DNA of 35,750 nt from an uncultured Intestinimonas sp. (GTDB lineage Bacteria > Bacillota > Clostridia > Oscillospirales > Oscillospiraceae): contig NZ_CALXEE010000017.1 in NCBI RefSeq assembly GCF_944387245.1, forward strand, positions 1 to 35,750, read 5' to 3'. How positions within the stretch are numbered: the stretch's first letter is position 1; every line of letters begins with the position of its first letter. Positions 7,212-16,076 of the stretch are shown here, one piece after another. Below the pieces are notes generated by a model. The model was given only the letters and a program-made list of their open reading frames with translations, did not search any database and was not told where the DNA came from. The position numbers and the translations under genes are program-made.

Positions 7212-8498
7212 TTACAACTTGGGCAAGCCTCCCCCGTCGTCCTCCAGACGGCGGATATGGGCGCCCAGGCCCCGCAGCGTCTCTTCCAGCCCGTGGTAGC
7301 CCCGGTCAATGTGGCTCAGGCCCTCAATGTGGCTCACCCCCTCCGCTCCCAGGGCGGCCACCACCAGCGCAGCACCGCCCCGCAGGTCAGCGGCACGCAG
7401 CGGCGCTCCGTGGAGTCTCTCCACACCGCACACCACCGCCACCCGGCCCTCCACCCGGATTCTGGCCCCCATGCGGCAGAGCTCATCCACATGGCGGTAG
7501 CGGCTTTCAAACATGTTCTCCACAAAGACGGTGGTCCCCCGACTCCTGCACAAGGCCGCCATCACCGGCGGCTGGGCGTCGGTGGGGAAGCCGGGATAAG
7601 GGGCTGTGCGGATGGGCCGCACTCCCTGGAGAGGGCCATCCCGGCGGATAGAGATCCGCTGTTCCCCGCTGCGGACCCGGCAGCCCGCCTCCGTCAGGAT
7701 GGCAGTGACGGTGGAGAGCTGACGGTAATCGGTGCCCAGAATCTCCGCCTCTCCCCCGGCCGCCGCCACCGCTGAGAGCAGAGTTGCCGCCACGATCCGG
7801 TCGGGCATGACGGTGTGCTCTCCGCCGTGAAGCGTCTTTCCTCCGGTGACGGTGACCGTGGAGGTCCCCGCCCCCCGGACGTCAGCCCCCAGGGTGCGCA
7901 GAAAGCCCTGGAGATCTACGATCTCCGGCTCCCGGGCAGCATTGTTGATGACGGTGGTCCCCGCCGCTCCGCAGGCGCAGAGCATGGCGTTCTCCGTGGC
8001 CCCCACGCTGGGGATGGAGAGGTCGATCTGGCAACCCCGGAGCCCGCCCTTGGGCAGGGCACAGTGGAGGGCGCCACCCTCCTCCCGGATCTCCGCTCCC
8101 AGGGCCCGGATGGCCGCCAGGTGCAGGTCGATGGGCCGGGGCCCCAGCTCACAGCCCCCGGGCATGCTCAGCTCCGCCGCCCCGGTACGGGCCAGGATGG
8201 CCCCCAGAAAGATCACCGAGGAGCGCATCTCCCGCATGAGGGCGTCGGGCACGTCGTTCCGGGTGAGCCCGGAGGCGTCCACCGTCACCGTGTCACCGGA
8301 GCGCTCCACCTTGCAGCCCAGGTGCTCCAGGATCGCTATGGATGCCCGCACATCCGAGAGATCGGGACAATTATGTACCACACTGACGCCGGGGCACAGC
8401 ACCGCCGCCGCCAGAATAGGCAGGACGCTGTTTTTGGCCCCGTGGACTATGGCCGTCCCTTCCAGCGTTCTGCCGCCTTCCACTTGATAAATGCTCAT
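7212..8498 (-). CDS. murA: UDP-N-acetylglucosamine 1-carboxyvinyltransferase
   Basis: MurA transfers enolpyruvate from phosphoenolpyruvate to UDP-GlcNAc, the first committed step of peptidoglycan synthesis; 428 residues, normal length. Key features: GAKNSVLPILAA with the Lys22-Asn23 pair, the catalytic loop MPGGCELGPRPIDLH with the PEP-binding Cys116 that is also the fosfomycin target, and YPGFPTDAQPP with the catalytic aspartate near residue 307. Cysteine rather than aspartate in the loop predicts fosfomycin sensitivity of this enzyme, as far as one residue can tell. The ATG has GGAGG 10 bases upstream. Clostridia often carry a second murA elsewhere; this is the copy in the dcw cluster. Confidence 0.96.
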   Translation of the reverse strand: MSIYQVEGGRTLEGTAIVHGAKNSVLPILAAAVLCPGVSVVHNCPDLSDVRASIAILEHLGCKVERSGDTVTVDASGLTRNDVPDALMREMRSSVIFLGAILARTGAAELSMPGGCELGPRPIDLHLAAIRALGAEIREEGGALHCALPKGGLRGCQIDLSIPSVGATENAMLCACGAAGTTVINNAAREPEIVDLQGFLRTLGADVRGAGTSTVTVTGGKTLHGGEHTVMPDRIVAATLLSAVAAAGGEAEILGTDYRQLSTVTAILTEAGCRVRSGEQRISIRRDGPLQGVRPIRTAPYPGFPTDAQPPVMAALCRSRGTTVFVENMFESRYRHVDELCRMGARIRVEGRVAVVCGVERLHGAPLRAADLRGGAALVVAALGAEGVSHIEGLSHIDRGYHGLEETLRGLGAHIRRLEDDGGGLPKL

Positions 8499-8573
8499 GA
8501 CCGTCCACCCTCCGCATGTTGATGGTTTCAGGCCATACTATGCGTCCGGGCGGACGGGTGACAGCAAAGGGCG

Positions 8574-9698
8574 TTACTTCCCCTCTTTCATGAGGGACAT
8601 AAGGGTTTGATAAATCTCCTCGGCGGCGTCGGTAACTGAAAGGCCGGTCAGGGCCTTGGACATGGCCGCGCGTTTCTCCGGGTCGGCCAGCAGAGCCTTG
8701 ACCTCCCGGTAGAGGGCGGCGCCGTCGATCTCCGGCTCCAGCAGCACCACCGCCGCCCCGTGGTGCTCCAGCACCCGGGCGTTCTTCTCCTGGTGGTTGT
8801 TGGTCACGTTGGGAGAGGGCACCAGCACGCAGGGCTTGGCGATGGCGGTGAGCTCCGAGATGGTAGAGGCGCCCGCCCGGCACACCACCAGGTCGGCGGC
8901 GGCCATGACCAGGGGCATATCGTAGATATACTCCCGCACCTCCGCCCCGCCGGTGAGCTCCACACCGCGCTCCGCCAGAGCGGCGGTGAGGCTCTTATAG
9001 TTCCGCCCGGCGCCGTGGATGTGGTGGAAGGGGAAGCCCTCCGCCGCCTCGGCCTGGAGGAAGTCGGCCATATACCGGTTCATGACGTCGGCACCCAGAC
9101 TTCCCCAGTAGGAGAGGACCAGAGGACGGTCGTCGGCCAGGCCCAAAGCCTCCCGGGCCTCCTTTCGGGTGTGATCGAAGAAGTCCCGCCGCACCGGCGT
9201 ACCGGTGACCACTACCCGCTCCGGGTGTGGGTAGTGCTTTCGGGAGTCCTCAAAGCCCACCATGACCCGGTCCACCACCTTGGACAGGAGCTTGGTGGTG
9301 AGGCCGGGCACAGCGTTGGACTCATGGACGGCAGTGGGGATACCCCGTCGGGCGGCCTCCTTCACCACGGGGTAGGAGGCGTAGCCGCCGGTACCCACCA
9401 CCAGGTCGGGCTTGAATTCATCCAGGATGGCCCGGGCCTGCCGCCGGGCCTGGGGCAGGGTGACCACTGTCATAACATTGTGCTTGATGTCCTTCCACTT
9501 CCACGCCCGGTGGATGGTGTTCACGTGGACCGTGCGCAGCTCGTAGCCCTCGTGGGGCACCAGGGTCCGCTCCATGCCGTTGTCCGCCCCGGCGAAAAGG
9601 ACTTGGCAGTCCTGGTGCCGGGACTGAAAGAGCCGGGCCAGGGCAATGGCCGGGTTGATGTGGCCGGCGGTGCCGCCGCAGGTAAAGAGAATCTTCAC
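8574..9698 (-). CDS. murG: UDP-GlcNAc:lipid I N-acetylglucosaminyltransferase MurG
   Basis: MurG adds GlcNAc to lipid I on the inner face of the membrane, producing lipid II; 374 residues. The N-terminal donor/acceptor loop GGTAGHINP is at 8-16, GTGGYASYP and HESNAVPG follow, and the C-terminal half has the UDP-GlcNAc site with CRAGASTISELTAIAKPCVLVPSP and NNHQEKNA. The second glycine-rich loop reads YWGSLGA, slightly unlike the usual GGSxGA. The start is GTG at 9698 with AAGGTG about 5 bases upstream; the MKILFTCGGTAGH beginning agrees with the family. It lies 12 bases after ftsW and before murA. Confidence 0.96.
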   Translation of the reverse strand: MKILFTCGGTAGHINPAIALARLFQSRHQDCQVLFAGADNGMERTLVPHEGYELRTVHVNTIHRAWKWKDIKHNVMTVVTLPQARRQARAILDEFKPDLVVGTGGYASYPVVKEAARRGIPTAVHESNAVPGLTTKLLSKVVDRVMVGFEDSRKHYPHPERVVVTGTPVRRDFFDHTRKEAREALGLADDRPLVLSYWGSLGADVMNRYMADFLQAEAAEGFPFHHIHGAGRNYKSLTAALAERGVELTGGAEVREYIYDMPLVMAAADLVVCRAGASTISELTAIAKPCVLVPSPNVTNNHQEKNARVLEHHGAAVVLLEPEIDGAALYREVKALLADPEKRAAMSKALTGLSVTDAAEEIYQTLMSLMKEGK

Positions 9699-9710
9699 TT
9701 CAACACCTTC

Positions 9711-10919
9711 TCATCCGGCTTTGGGAGCCGGGATCTGTCTGGATACGCTGAGGACGATGCCCATCTCCACCAGCTGAATCACCAGGGCGGTGCCGCCGTA
9801 GCTGAAAAACGGCAGGGAGATGCCGGTGGGGGGAATGAGGTTGGTGACCACGCCGATGTTCAAAAAGACCTGGACGGCCACCTGGGTGGTGATGCCCACG
9901 ATGAGGAGGGCGCCGAACCGGTCCCGGGCATGAAGGGCCAGCCAGTAGCCCCGGATGATGAGCAGGGCGAAGAGGAGAAGGATCATGGCCGCACCGATGA
10001 AGCCCAGCTCCTCACACACGATGGGAAACACATAGTCGTTCTGAAGTTCAGGGAGATAGAGGAATTTCTGTCTTGAATTTCCAAGGCCAAGGCCCAGCAG
10101 GCCTCCTGAGCCAATGGCGTAGAGGGACTGGACGATCTGGTAACCGTCTCCCTGGGTATCGGTCCAGGGATTCTGCCAGATGGCGATGCGGTCGGCCATA
10201 TAGTCGGTGGTGTTGACCACCAGCCACAATGCGGCCACCATGAAGGCGCCGCCCGCCGCGAACCAGCCCAGCCGGATACCGGCGGCAAAGAGGATGGAGG
10301 CGCCGATGGCCAGGATGAGGATGGTGGCGGAGAGGTGGGGCTGGAGGAGGAGCAACCCCGCGATGATGACCAGCACCACGCCGTAGGGCACCAGCTCCAG
10401 AAAACCGATGCGGTCCAGCAGCTCCAGGAAGTGGCCGGAGTAGGTGCGCTTATTGAAATGGCGCTTTTTTTCCGTGTTCCGCTTGGAGAGCCGGGCGGAG
10501 AAGTAGAGGATGACGCCCAGCTTGGCGGCCTCAGAGGGCTGCCACCGGGGCAGCGGGCCAATGGCCCGAATCCAGCGGTTGGCACCGCCGCCGCTGGCGC
10601 CGATGCCGGGGATCTTCACCATGACGAGCAGGATGATGGAGCCCACCAGGGCAAAGACGGAGAGCCACCGCAGGGTTTGGTAGTTGATCTTGCTCATGAT
10701 ATACATGATGACCACACCGCCGACAGCAAAGAGACCCTGGCGCATAAAATAATAGGTGGGGTCATCCATGTTGTAGAGGGCGTCGGCGTAGGAGGCGGAG
10801 AACATCATGATGACGCCGATGGCGGTGAGCAGCAGCACCAGCATGAGAAAGGGCAGGTCCAGTGGTCCCCGTGCCAGCTGTTCCTCCACGGTGAGGTCAC
10901 GTTTGAGTTTTCGGGCCAT
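9711..10919 (-). CDS. ftsW: Lipid II polymerase FtsW (SEDS family)
   Basis: A 402-residue SEDS glycosyltransferase with about ten membrane helices, which polymerises lipid II at the septum with a partner class B PBP. Motifs of the family are visible: MMFSAS at the end of helix 1, GGANRWIR, the QPSEAAKL motif (commonly QPSEFAKL), LLLQPHLSATILI with the catalytic-loop region, QSLYAIGSGGLLGLGLGNSRQK, FPIVCEELGFIG and the closing GISLPFFSYGGTALV. AGGAG is 5 bases before ATG 10919. Its place between mraY and murG, in a cluster holding the matching PBP, makes FtsW the likely role; SpoVE is a close sporulation paralogue that sequence alone does not exclude. Confidence 0.92.
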   Translation of the reverse strand: MARKLKRDLTVEEQLARGPLDLPFLMLVLLLTAIGVIMMFSASYADALYNMDDPTYYFMRQGLFAVGGVVIMYIMSKINYQTLRWLSVFALVGSIILLVMVKIPGIGASGGGANRWIRAIGPLPRWQPSEAAKLGVILYFSARLSKRNTEKKRHFNKRTYSGHFLELLDRIGFLELVPYGVVLVIIAGLLLLQPHLSATILILAIGASILFAAGIRLGWFAAGGAFMVAALWLVVNTTDYMADRIAIWQNPWTDTQGDGYQIVQSLYAIGSGGLLGLGLGNSRQKFLYLPELQNDYVFPIVCEELGFIGAAMILLLFALLIIRGYWLALHARDRFGALLIVGITTQVAVQVFLNIGVVTNLIPPTGISLPFFSYGGTALVIQLVEMGIVLSVSRQIPAPKAG

Positions 10920-10953
10920 CGGATCTCCTGCCTTTCAGGGTAAATTGAGGATT

Positions 10954-11961
10954 TTAGAAGAGGTTCGCGTCCAGGAAAGCGGCATACCGGTCCATCACGC
11001 CCACAAAGGCCAGGGCACAGAAGAGAAGGGACACCAGTGCAAAGACGGCCACCACCTTCTTCTCACTCCACCCACACATCTCAAAGTGGTGGTGGAGGGG
11101 GGCCATCTTAAAGATGCGCTTGCCATGGGTGACCTTGAAATAGGTCACCTGAATGATGTCGGAGAGGGTCTCAGCAATATAGACAATGCCCACCAGGATC
11201 AGGACCAGAGGCATGTCGAAGGCAAAGGCCAGGCCGCACACGGCGCCGCCCAGGAAGAGGGAGCCGGTGTCGCCCATAAAGACCTTGGCGGGGTAGTGGT
11301 TGTAGATGAGGAAGGCACACAGACCGCCGAAGAGGGCGCCGCCGAAAACACCCAGGTCGGCCACACCCCAGTACCAGGCCACGGCGGAGAAGAAGGCGGC
11401 CACGGGCAGGGTGACGCTGGAGCTCAGGCCGTCCACACCGTCGGTGATGTTGACAGCGTTGACAGTGCCCACCATGACGAAGGCGGCAAAGGCCATGTAG
11501 ACCACCCAGGGCAGCTCAATGGTGATCTGGAGGAAGGGGATATAGAGGTGGGGGGCCAGGTAGCCGAAGTACCGCAGCAAGGCGGTGAAGGCGATGGCGG
11601 CGGCCAGTTGGAGGAGGAACTTGGGACCGGCGGTGAGGCCGGTGTTCTCCCGTTTCTTCACCTTCTCATAGTCGTCCAGGTAGCCGATGACACCGAAGAC
11701 CAGGGCGAAGCAGAAGACGAAGAGAGCCCGAAAGTCCCCCCGGAGCAGGTCGGGCCAGCCGATGAGGATGATGGTGGCCAGGATTCCGAAGATGAACATC
11801 AGTCCGCCCATGGTGGGGGTCCCCTGCTTGGACATGTGCCAGGTGGGGCCGTCCTCCTTGATGGACTGACCGGCCTTCATCCGGCGCAGTACGGGGATGA
11901 GGAACTTGCCGGCCACAGCCGACAGCACAAAGGAACAGAGCGCGGCGATCAGAATTCTCAT
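10954..11961 (-). CDS. mraY: Phospho-N-acetylmuramoyl-pentapeptide transferase
   Basis: MraY joins UDP-MurNAc-pentapeptide to undecaprenyl phosphate, making lipid I at the membrane; 335 residues and about ten membrane helices. Family signatures: KEDGPTWHMSKQGTPTMGG near residue 40, DDYEKVKKRENTGL with the paired aspartates, NAVNITDGVDGL with the catalytic aspartate region, GDTGSLFLGG, and MAPLHHHFE near the C-terminus. ATG 11961 has AGGAGG 8 bases upstream. The reading frame is open further upstream to 12051, but that stretch contains a promoter and lacks a ribosome binding site. No murF lies between it and murE, where that gene is commonly found. Confidence 0.96.
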   Translation of the reverse strand: MRILIAALCSFVLSAVAGKFLIPVLRRMKAGQSIKEDGPTWHMSKQGTPTMGGLMFIFGILATIILIGWPDLLRGDFRALFVFCFALVFGVIGYLDDYEKVKKRENTGLTAGPKFLLQLAAAIAFTALLRYFGYLAPHLYIPFLQITIELPWVVYMAFAAFVMVGTVNAVNITDGVDGLSSSVTLPVAAFFSAVAWYWGVADLGVFGGALFGGLCAFLIYNHYPAKVFMGDTGSLFLGGAVCGLAFAFDMPLVLILVGIVYIAETLSDIIQVTYFKVTHGKRIFKMAPLHHHFEMCGWSEKKVVAVFALVSLLFCALAFVGVMDRYAAFLDANLF

Positions 11962-11995
11962 ATTTTCAACCTCCTGGGGAAAGTCCCGAAAGGGG

Positions 11996-12024
11996 ATTAT
12001 ATCACGGCCCACTGGAAACCACAA
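11996..12024 (-). promoter_or_regulatory. Internal promoter before mraY
   Basis: In the 89-bp gap after murE the - strand has TTGTGG (12019-12024), 17 bases, and TATAAT (11996-12001) with an extended TGA just before it. The -10 is perfect and the -35 partial. Confidence 0.65.
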
Positions 12025-12050
12025 TCGGAGAAATCCACAGATTGCGGACA

Positions 12051-13520
12051 TTAGGCCTCTTTTTTCCCAAATATCGCTCGTCGGGCGAAGTGCTGAGCCA
12101 CCACTTCCCGCTCATCCAGGTGGCGGCGCTCTTCCCCTACCTCCTGGTAGGTCTCATGCCCTTTCCCTGCCAGCACCACCACGTCGCCGGTGGCGGCCAG
12201 GTCCAGGACCCTGTGGATGGCCTCCACCCGGTCGGGCTCTACCACCACCGGGGTGGCCGCTCCGTCCATGCCCCGGAGGATATCGTCGATGATGGCCTCC
12301 GGCTCCTCGGTGCGTGGGTTGTCAGAGGTCACCACCACCAGGTCGGCAAGGTCCGCCGCGATGGCACCCATCACCGGCCGCTTGGTCCGGTCCCGGTCAC
12401 CGCCGCAGCCGAAGAGGCAGAGAACCCGCCGGTCGGTGAGGTCCCGGACGGTGGTGAGGATGTTCTCCAGGGCGTCCGGGGTATGGGCGTAGTCGATGAT
12501 GACGGTATAGGCCGCCGGTACCGGCACCACCTCCACCCTGCCCTTGACCCCCGGGGCCGACCGCAGGGCGGTGACGATCTGTTCCATGCCGATGCCCAGG
12601 TTGAGGGCGCAGGCGATGACGCCCAGAGCGTTATAGATGGAAAAGCCGCCGGGGATGGGCAGGAAGACCCGGCCGATGGTATTTTGGGCCACCGCCTCAA
12701 ACTCCACATGGCTGGGGTAGAGCCGAAGGTTTTTGGCCACCAGGTCGGCCCGGTCCTTCCGCTCGGAGTAGGTAAATACAGGACAGGGAACGTGTTCGGC
12801 GTACCATCTCCCCGCCTCGTCGTCCAGGTTGAGGATGGCCAGATCGGTCTGGCGGAAGAGCCGGCCCTTTGCGTCCCGGTAGGCCTCCATGGTGCCGTGG
12901 TAGTCCAAATGGTCCTCGGTGAGGTTGGTAAAAATCCCGGCGGCGAAGCGGACGCCGAAGGTCCGCCGCTGGTCCAGGGCGATGGAGGAGGCCTCCATCA
13001 CCACGTGGGTGCAGCCGGCGCTGACCATGGCCCGGAGCAGGGCCTGGAGCTCATAGGACTCCGGGGTGGTGCGGTTGGCGGGGAGCACCCGGTCTCCGAT
13101 CAGGTTCTGGTTGGTGCCGATGAGGCCCACCTTGGCCCCCAGGGCACTCTCCAGCACCGCCTTCAGGAGGTAGGTGGTGGTGGTCTTGCCGTTGGTGCCG
13201 GTGACGGCCACGCAGGTGAGCTTTTCCGCCGGATGGCCGAACCAGTTGGCGGAGATCAGCGCCAGGGCAGCCCGGGGGTCCTCCGCCACCAGCCAAGGAC
13301 CGGGAAAGCTCGGGGCACGGCGGCAGAGGACCGCCGCCGCCCCCTTTTCCAGCGCCTCGGCGATGAAGTCCTGCCCGTCGGCCTTGTAGCCTGGCAGGGC
13401 CGCGAAGAGGTTCCCCGGCGCTATGGTGCGGGTGTCGTAGCTGATGCCGGTGATCTCCGTGTCATCTTTCCACGTCCCGCCCCTCAGGGGCACTCCCTTC
13501 CGCAGCTCCTCCAGTCGCAT
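12051..13520 (-). CDS. murE: UDP-MurNAc-tripeptide synthetase MurE (meso-diaminopimelate type)
   Basis: MurE ligates the third amino acid to UDP-MurNAc-L-Ala-D-Glu using ATP; 489 residues. The P-loop TGTNGKTTTTY is at 107-117, the carbamylated lysine is expected at 218 (AKGRLF), and the substrate motif DNPR is at 400-403. In known MurE proteins DNPR goes with meso-diaminopimelate and a different motif with L-lysine, so a DAP-type wall is predicted. Glu-ligase neighbours VTGTNGK, DYAHTPDALENIL and AGKGHETYQ are intact. The start is the ATG 16 bases after the PBP stop. It lies directly between the PBP and mraY. Confidence 0.96.
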   Translation of the reverse strand: MRLEELRKGVPLRGGTWKDDTEITGISYDTRTIAPGNLFAALPGYKADGQDFIAEALEKGAAAVLCRRAPSFPGPWLVAEDPRAALALISANWFGHPAEKLTCVAVTGTNGKTTTTYLLKAVLESALGAKVGLIGTNQNLIGDRVLPANRTTPESYELQALLRAMVSAGCTHVVMEASSIALDQRRTFGVRFAAGIFTNLTEDHLDYHGTMEAYRDAKGRLFRQTDLAILNLDDEAGRWYAEHVPCPVFTYSERKDRADLVAKNLRLYPSHVEFEAVAQNTIGRVFLPIPGGFSIYNALGVIACALNLGIGMEQIVTALRSAPGVKGRVEVVPVPAAYTVIIDYAHTPDALENILTTVRDLTDRRVLCLFGCGGDRDRTKRPVMGAIAADLADLVVVTSDNPRTEEPEAIIDDILRGMDGAATPVVVEPDRVEAIHRVLDLAATGDVVVLAGKGHETYQEVGEERRHLDEREVVAQHFARRAIFGKKEA

Positions 13521-13536
13521 GACGCGCCTCCCTTAC

Positions 13537-15966
13537 TCAATGGATGTTGGAGATGTTTCCAATGGCGGCATAATCCTGCACCGCGGTATCCATGAACTGC
13601 ACCTCCACCACGGTGCCCGGGTCCACCATGGTACCGGCCGTGATGGACTGTTCAGTGGCGATGGTGGTATCGGAATAGTCGGTGACGCCGATGGGCCGCA
13701 TATACAGGCCCAGCTTCTCCAGTGCCTGCTCCGCTGCCGACGCCGTCATGCGGATGAGGTCGGGGACGGAGACCTGCTCCGTGGGCTTTTCGGCGCCCAG
13801 GTACAGGACTACCTCGCTCTTGCCCGGGATGGAAACGCCCTGGGCGGGGAGCTGGTCGGTGACGGCGGCGCCGTCGCCCACCACCCGGTAGCCCAGACCC
13901 TTGGACTGGAGCAGTTTGATGGCGTCAGCCTGGCTCAGGCCCACGGCGTTGGGCACCACCACATCGGCGTAGGAGCTGTCGCTGTATACCTTCTCCACAC
14001 CCAGGTAGTCCAGGATGTCGGCGATAAGGGAACCAGCGGACAGGGCGCCCATGTTGCCGCCGCTGATGTAGAAGCCATGGGAGGTATAGTCGCTGCCCGG
14101 CACCACGGGGGTGGGACTGTCGAAGGCGATGAGGACCACGATCTGGGGATCGTCGGCGGGGGCCACACCCAGGAAGGAGACAATGAGGTCGCCGGTGTCC
14201 TCGTCCCGCTTCTCGGAGGTACCCGTTTTGCCGCCGATGCGGTAGCCCTCCACATTGGCGTTTTTACCGGTGCCGCCGTTGACCACGCCGTAGAGCATCT
14301 CCCGGACCATGGCGGAGGTGGACTCGCTGACCACCTGCCGGACCTCGGTGGGCTCGGTCTGCTCCACCACATTGCCCTCCTGGTCGGTGAGGGCCTGCAC
14401 CACATAGGGCTGCATCAGGTGACCACCGTTGACGGCAGCGCTGGCGGCGGTGATGAGCTGGATGGGGGTGAGACGGAAGGTCTGGCCGAAGGAGGCGGTA
14501 GCCAGGGAGACCTCGCCGTAGATGCCGGTGAAGTAGTCGTGGGTCCACACCAGGTTGGTGTTGTCGGCCTCCCCCTGGATGTCGATGCCCGTCTTGCCGA
14601 TGATGCCGAAGTCCAGCAGGTACTGGTAGAACTTTTCCGCCCCCAGGGCCTGCCCGATCTCGATGAAGGCGGGGTTACAGGAGTTGGCCACCGCCTGGGC
14701 CAGCGTCTGGCCCCCGTGGCCCTCATGTTTGGAACAGCTGATGCGCCGGTCAGCCACGATCTTATAGCCTGGGCAATAGAAGTGAGAATTCTGGTTGACC
14801 ACGCCCTCCTCCAGGGCGGCGGCCAGGACCATGATCTTGAAGGTGGAGCCGGGCTCGTAGGTGTCGGTGACCACCCGGTTGGTCCACTGGGTGTACTGAG
14901 CCTCCTGAAGTGCCTCGGCATAGGCGTCCTCATTGGCGGAGGGATCGTTCTGGACCTTTTCCAGATAGGCCGCCAGGACGGGATCGGTGATGCTCCGGGG
15001 CTGGTTGAGGTCATAGTTGGGCGAAGATGCCATGGCCAGGATGGCCCCTGTCTTGGGGTTCATGACAATACAGAAGCCGCCGTTGCGGACCTCATAGGAG
15101 GTGATTCCGTCGGCCAGGGCCTTTTCACAATAGCTCTGGATGGTGGCGTCAATGGTGAGCTGGACGTTGAGCCCCGGCTGAGCATCCACATAGCTCTCGT
15201 AGCTGGAGAGCATCTCGGTGCCGTCGTTTTTCTTTGCGGTGACCACCCGGCCCGGCTCCCCGGCCAGCAGGTCCTCATACTTGGCCTCGATGCCGTAGGC
15301 CCCCCGGTTGCCATCATTGACATTGACCCAGCCGATGACCTGGGCGGCTAGGGAGCTGTAAGGATAGACCCGCTTGGTATCGGGTAGGAGATAGACGCCG
15401 GGATAGAGGCCATTTTCCTCCTGGAAGGTGCGCACGGCAGTGGAGACATCGTCGTCCACCCGCCACTGGAGCACCTCATACTGGGAGCCGGTGTTCTCCA
15501 TGCGCTTGAGGATGGTATCGGTCTCCACCCCCAGGATTTCCGCCAGGCCCTCGGCCACGAACTCCTGATAGCGACCAGCCATGGCGGCACTCTCGGCATC
15601 GGTGAGCTGGTTGCCCTTGGCGGCCTTCTTCCCCCCCGACTCGGCCTTGGTCTCCTCTGCTGCCAGGATGTCCTTGGGGGAGATGACCACATTGTAAACA
15701 TCGGTGGACACCGCCAGGATATTCCCCTGGGAGTCATAGATGGTACCTCTGGGGGCGGTGACCAGCATATCCCTGGTCTGCTGGCTGATGGCCTTCTCCT
15801 GGTAGAAGCGGTAATCCACGATCTGGATCTGCCACAGCTTCCATAGCAGGGGAACAAAGGCCAGCACCCCGAACACCGCCATCAGGAAGATGGTGCGCCC
15901 CAGGATGGTGCGGTTCTGGCGGCAGTCGGTGCCGCCTGTGCTGTTTTTGCGCTCTTTCTGTGCCAT
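13537..15966 (-). CDS. Class B penicillin-binding protein with two PASTA domains (FtsI/SpoVD type)
   Basis: An 809-residue monofunctional transpeptidase that crosslinks septal peptidoglycan. A cytoplasmic start is followed by one membrane helix (about 24-45, TIFLMAVFGVLAFVPLLWKLW), the PBP dimerisation domain beginning APRGTIYDSQGNILAVS, and the transpeptidase domain with all three active-site motifs: STFK at 374-377 (nucleophile Ser374), SCN at 429-431 and KTGT at 580-583. Two C-terminal PASTA repeats cover about 667-724 and 732-800. AAGGAG is 6 bases before the ATG. In Bacillus both the vegetative PBP2B and sporulation SpoVD genes lie at this place; here there is one gene, so a vegetative division role is most likely. 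A region rich in Lys/Ala/Glu at 103-130 enlarges the N-terminal module. Confidence 0.93.
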   Translation of the reverse strand: MAQKERKNSTGGTDCRQNRTILGRTIFLMAVFGVLAFVPLLWKLWQIQIVDYRFYQEKAISQQTRDMLVTAPRGTIYDSQGNILAVSTDVYNVVISPKDILAAEETKAESGGKKAAKGNQLTDAESAAMAGRYQEFVAEGLAEILGVETDTILKRMENTGSQYEVLQWRVDDDVSTAVRTFQEENGLYPGVYLLPDTKRVYPYSSLAAQVIGWVNVNDGNRGAYGIEAKYEDLLAGEPGRVVTAKKNDGTEMLSSYESYVDAQPGLNVQLTIDATIQSYCEKALADGITSYEVRNGGFCIVMNPKTGAILAMASSPNYDLNQPRSITDPVLAAYLEKVQNDPSANEDAYAEALQEAQYTQWTNRVVTDTYEPGSTFKIMVLAAALEEGVVNQNSHFYCPGYKIVADRRISCSKHEGHGGQTLAQAVANSCNPAFIEIGQALGAEKFYQYLLDFGIIGKTGIDIQGEADNTNLVWTHDYFTGIYGEVSLATASFGQTFRLTPIQLITAASAAVNGGHLMQPYVVQALTDQEGNVVEQTEPTEVRQVVSESTSAMVREMLYGVVNGGTGKNANVEGYRIGGKTGTSEKRDEDTGDLIVSFLGVAPADDPQIVVLIAFDSPTPVVPGSDYTSHGFYISGGNMGALSAGSLIADILDYLGVEKVYSDSSYADVVVPNAVGLSQADAIKLLQSKGLGYRVVGDGAAVTDQLPAQGVSIPGKSEVVLYLGAEKPTEQVSVPDLIRMTASAAEQALEKLGLYMRPIGVTDYSDTTIATEQSITAGTMVDPGTVVEVQFMDTAVQDYAAIGNISNIH

Positions 15967-15996
15967 GCTGGTCTCCTTATGCTCCGGATGATGAAC

Positions 15997-16032
15997 AAGG
16001 GCGTAAGAAAAGCTCTGTTTTCTTACGCCCTT
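15997..16032. other. Perfect 15-bp hairpin inside the dcw operon (ftsL-PBP gap)
   Basis: AAGGGCGTAAGAAAA (15997-16011) and its exact complement (16018-16032) flank a 6-base loop in the 110-bp gap between ftsL and the PBP gene. The T-run needed by a terminator is part of the stem rather than beyond it, so partial termination, RNA processing or mRNA stabilisation are all possible. Confidence 0.75.
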
Positions 16033-16076
16033 TGGTTCTCTCTATGGCCCGCTTCTCTCCCACTGTATGCGTGGGC

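Noticed and set aside
12042-13595. Long open frame (over 500 codons) on the + strand opposite murE
   Set aside because: Its product is low-complexity Gly/Val/His/Asp-rich and has no motif; it is the antisense shadow of murE in GC-rich DNA.
13444-15351. 635-codon open frame on the + strand opposite the PBP gene
   Set aside because: Shadow of a gene with all three transpeptidase motifs on the other strand; no ribosome binding site or family match.
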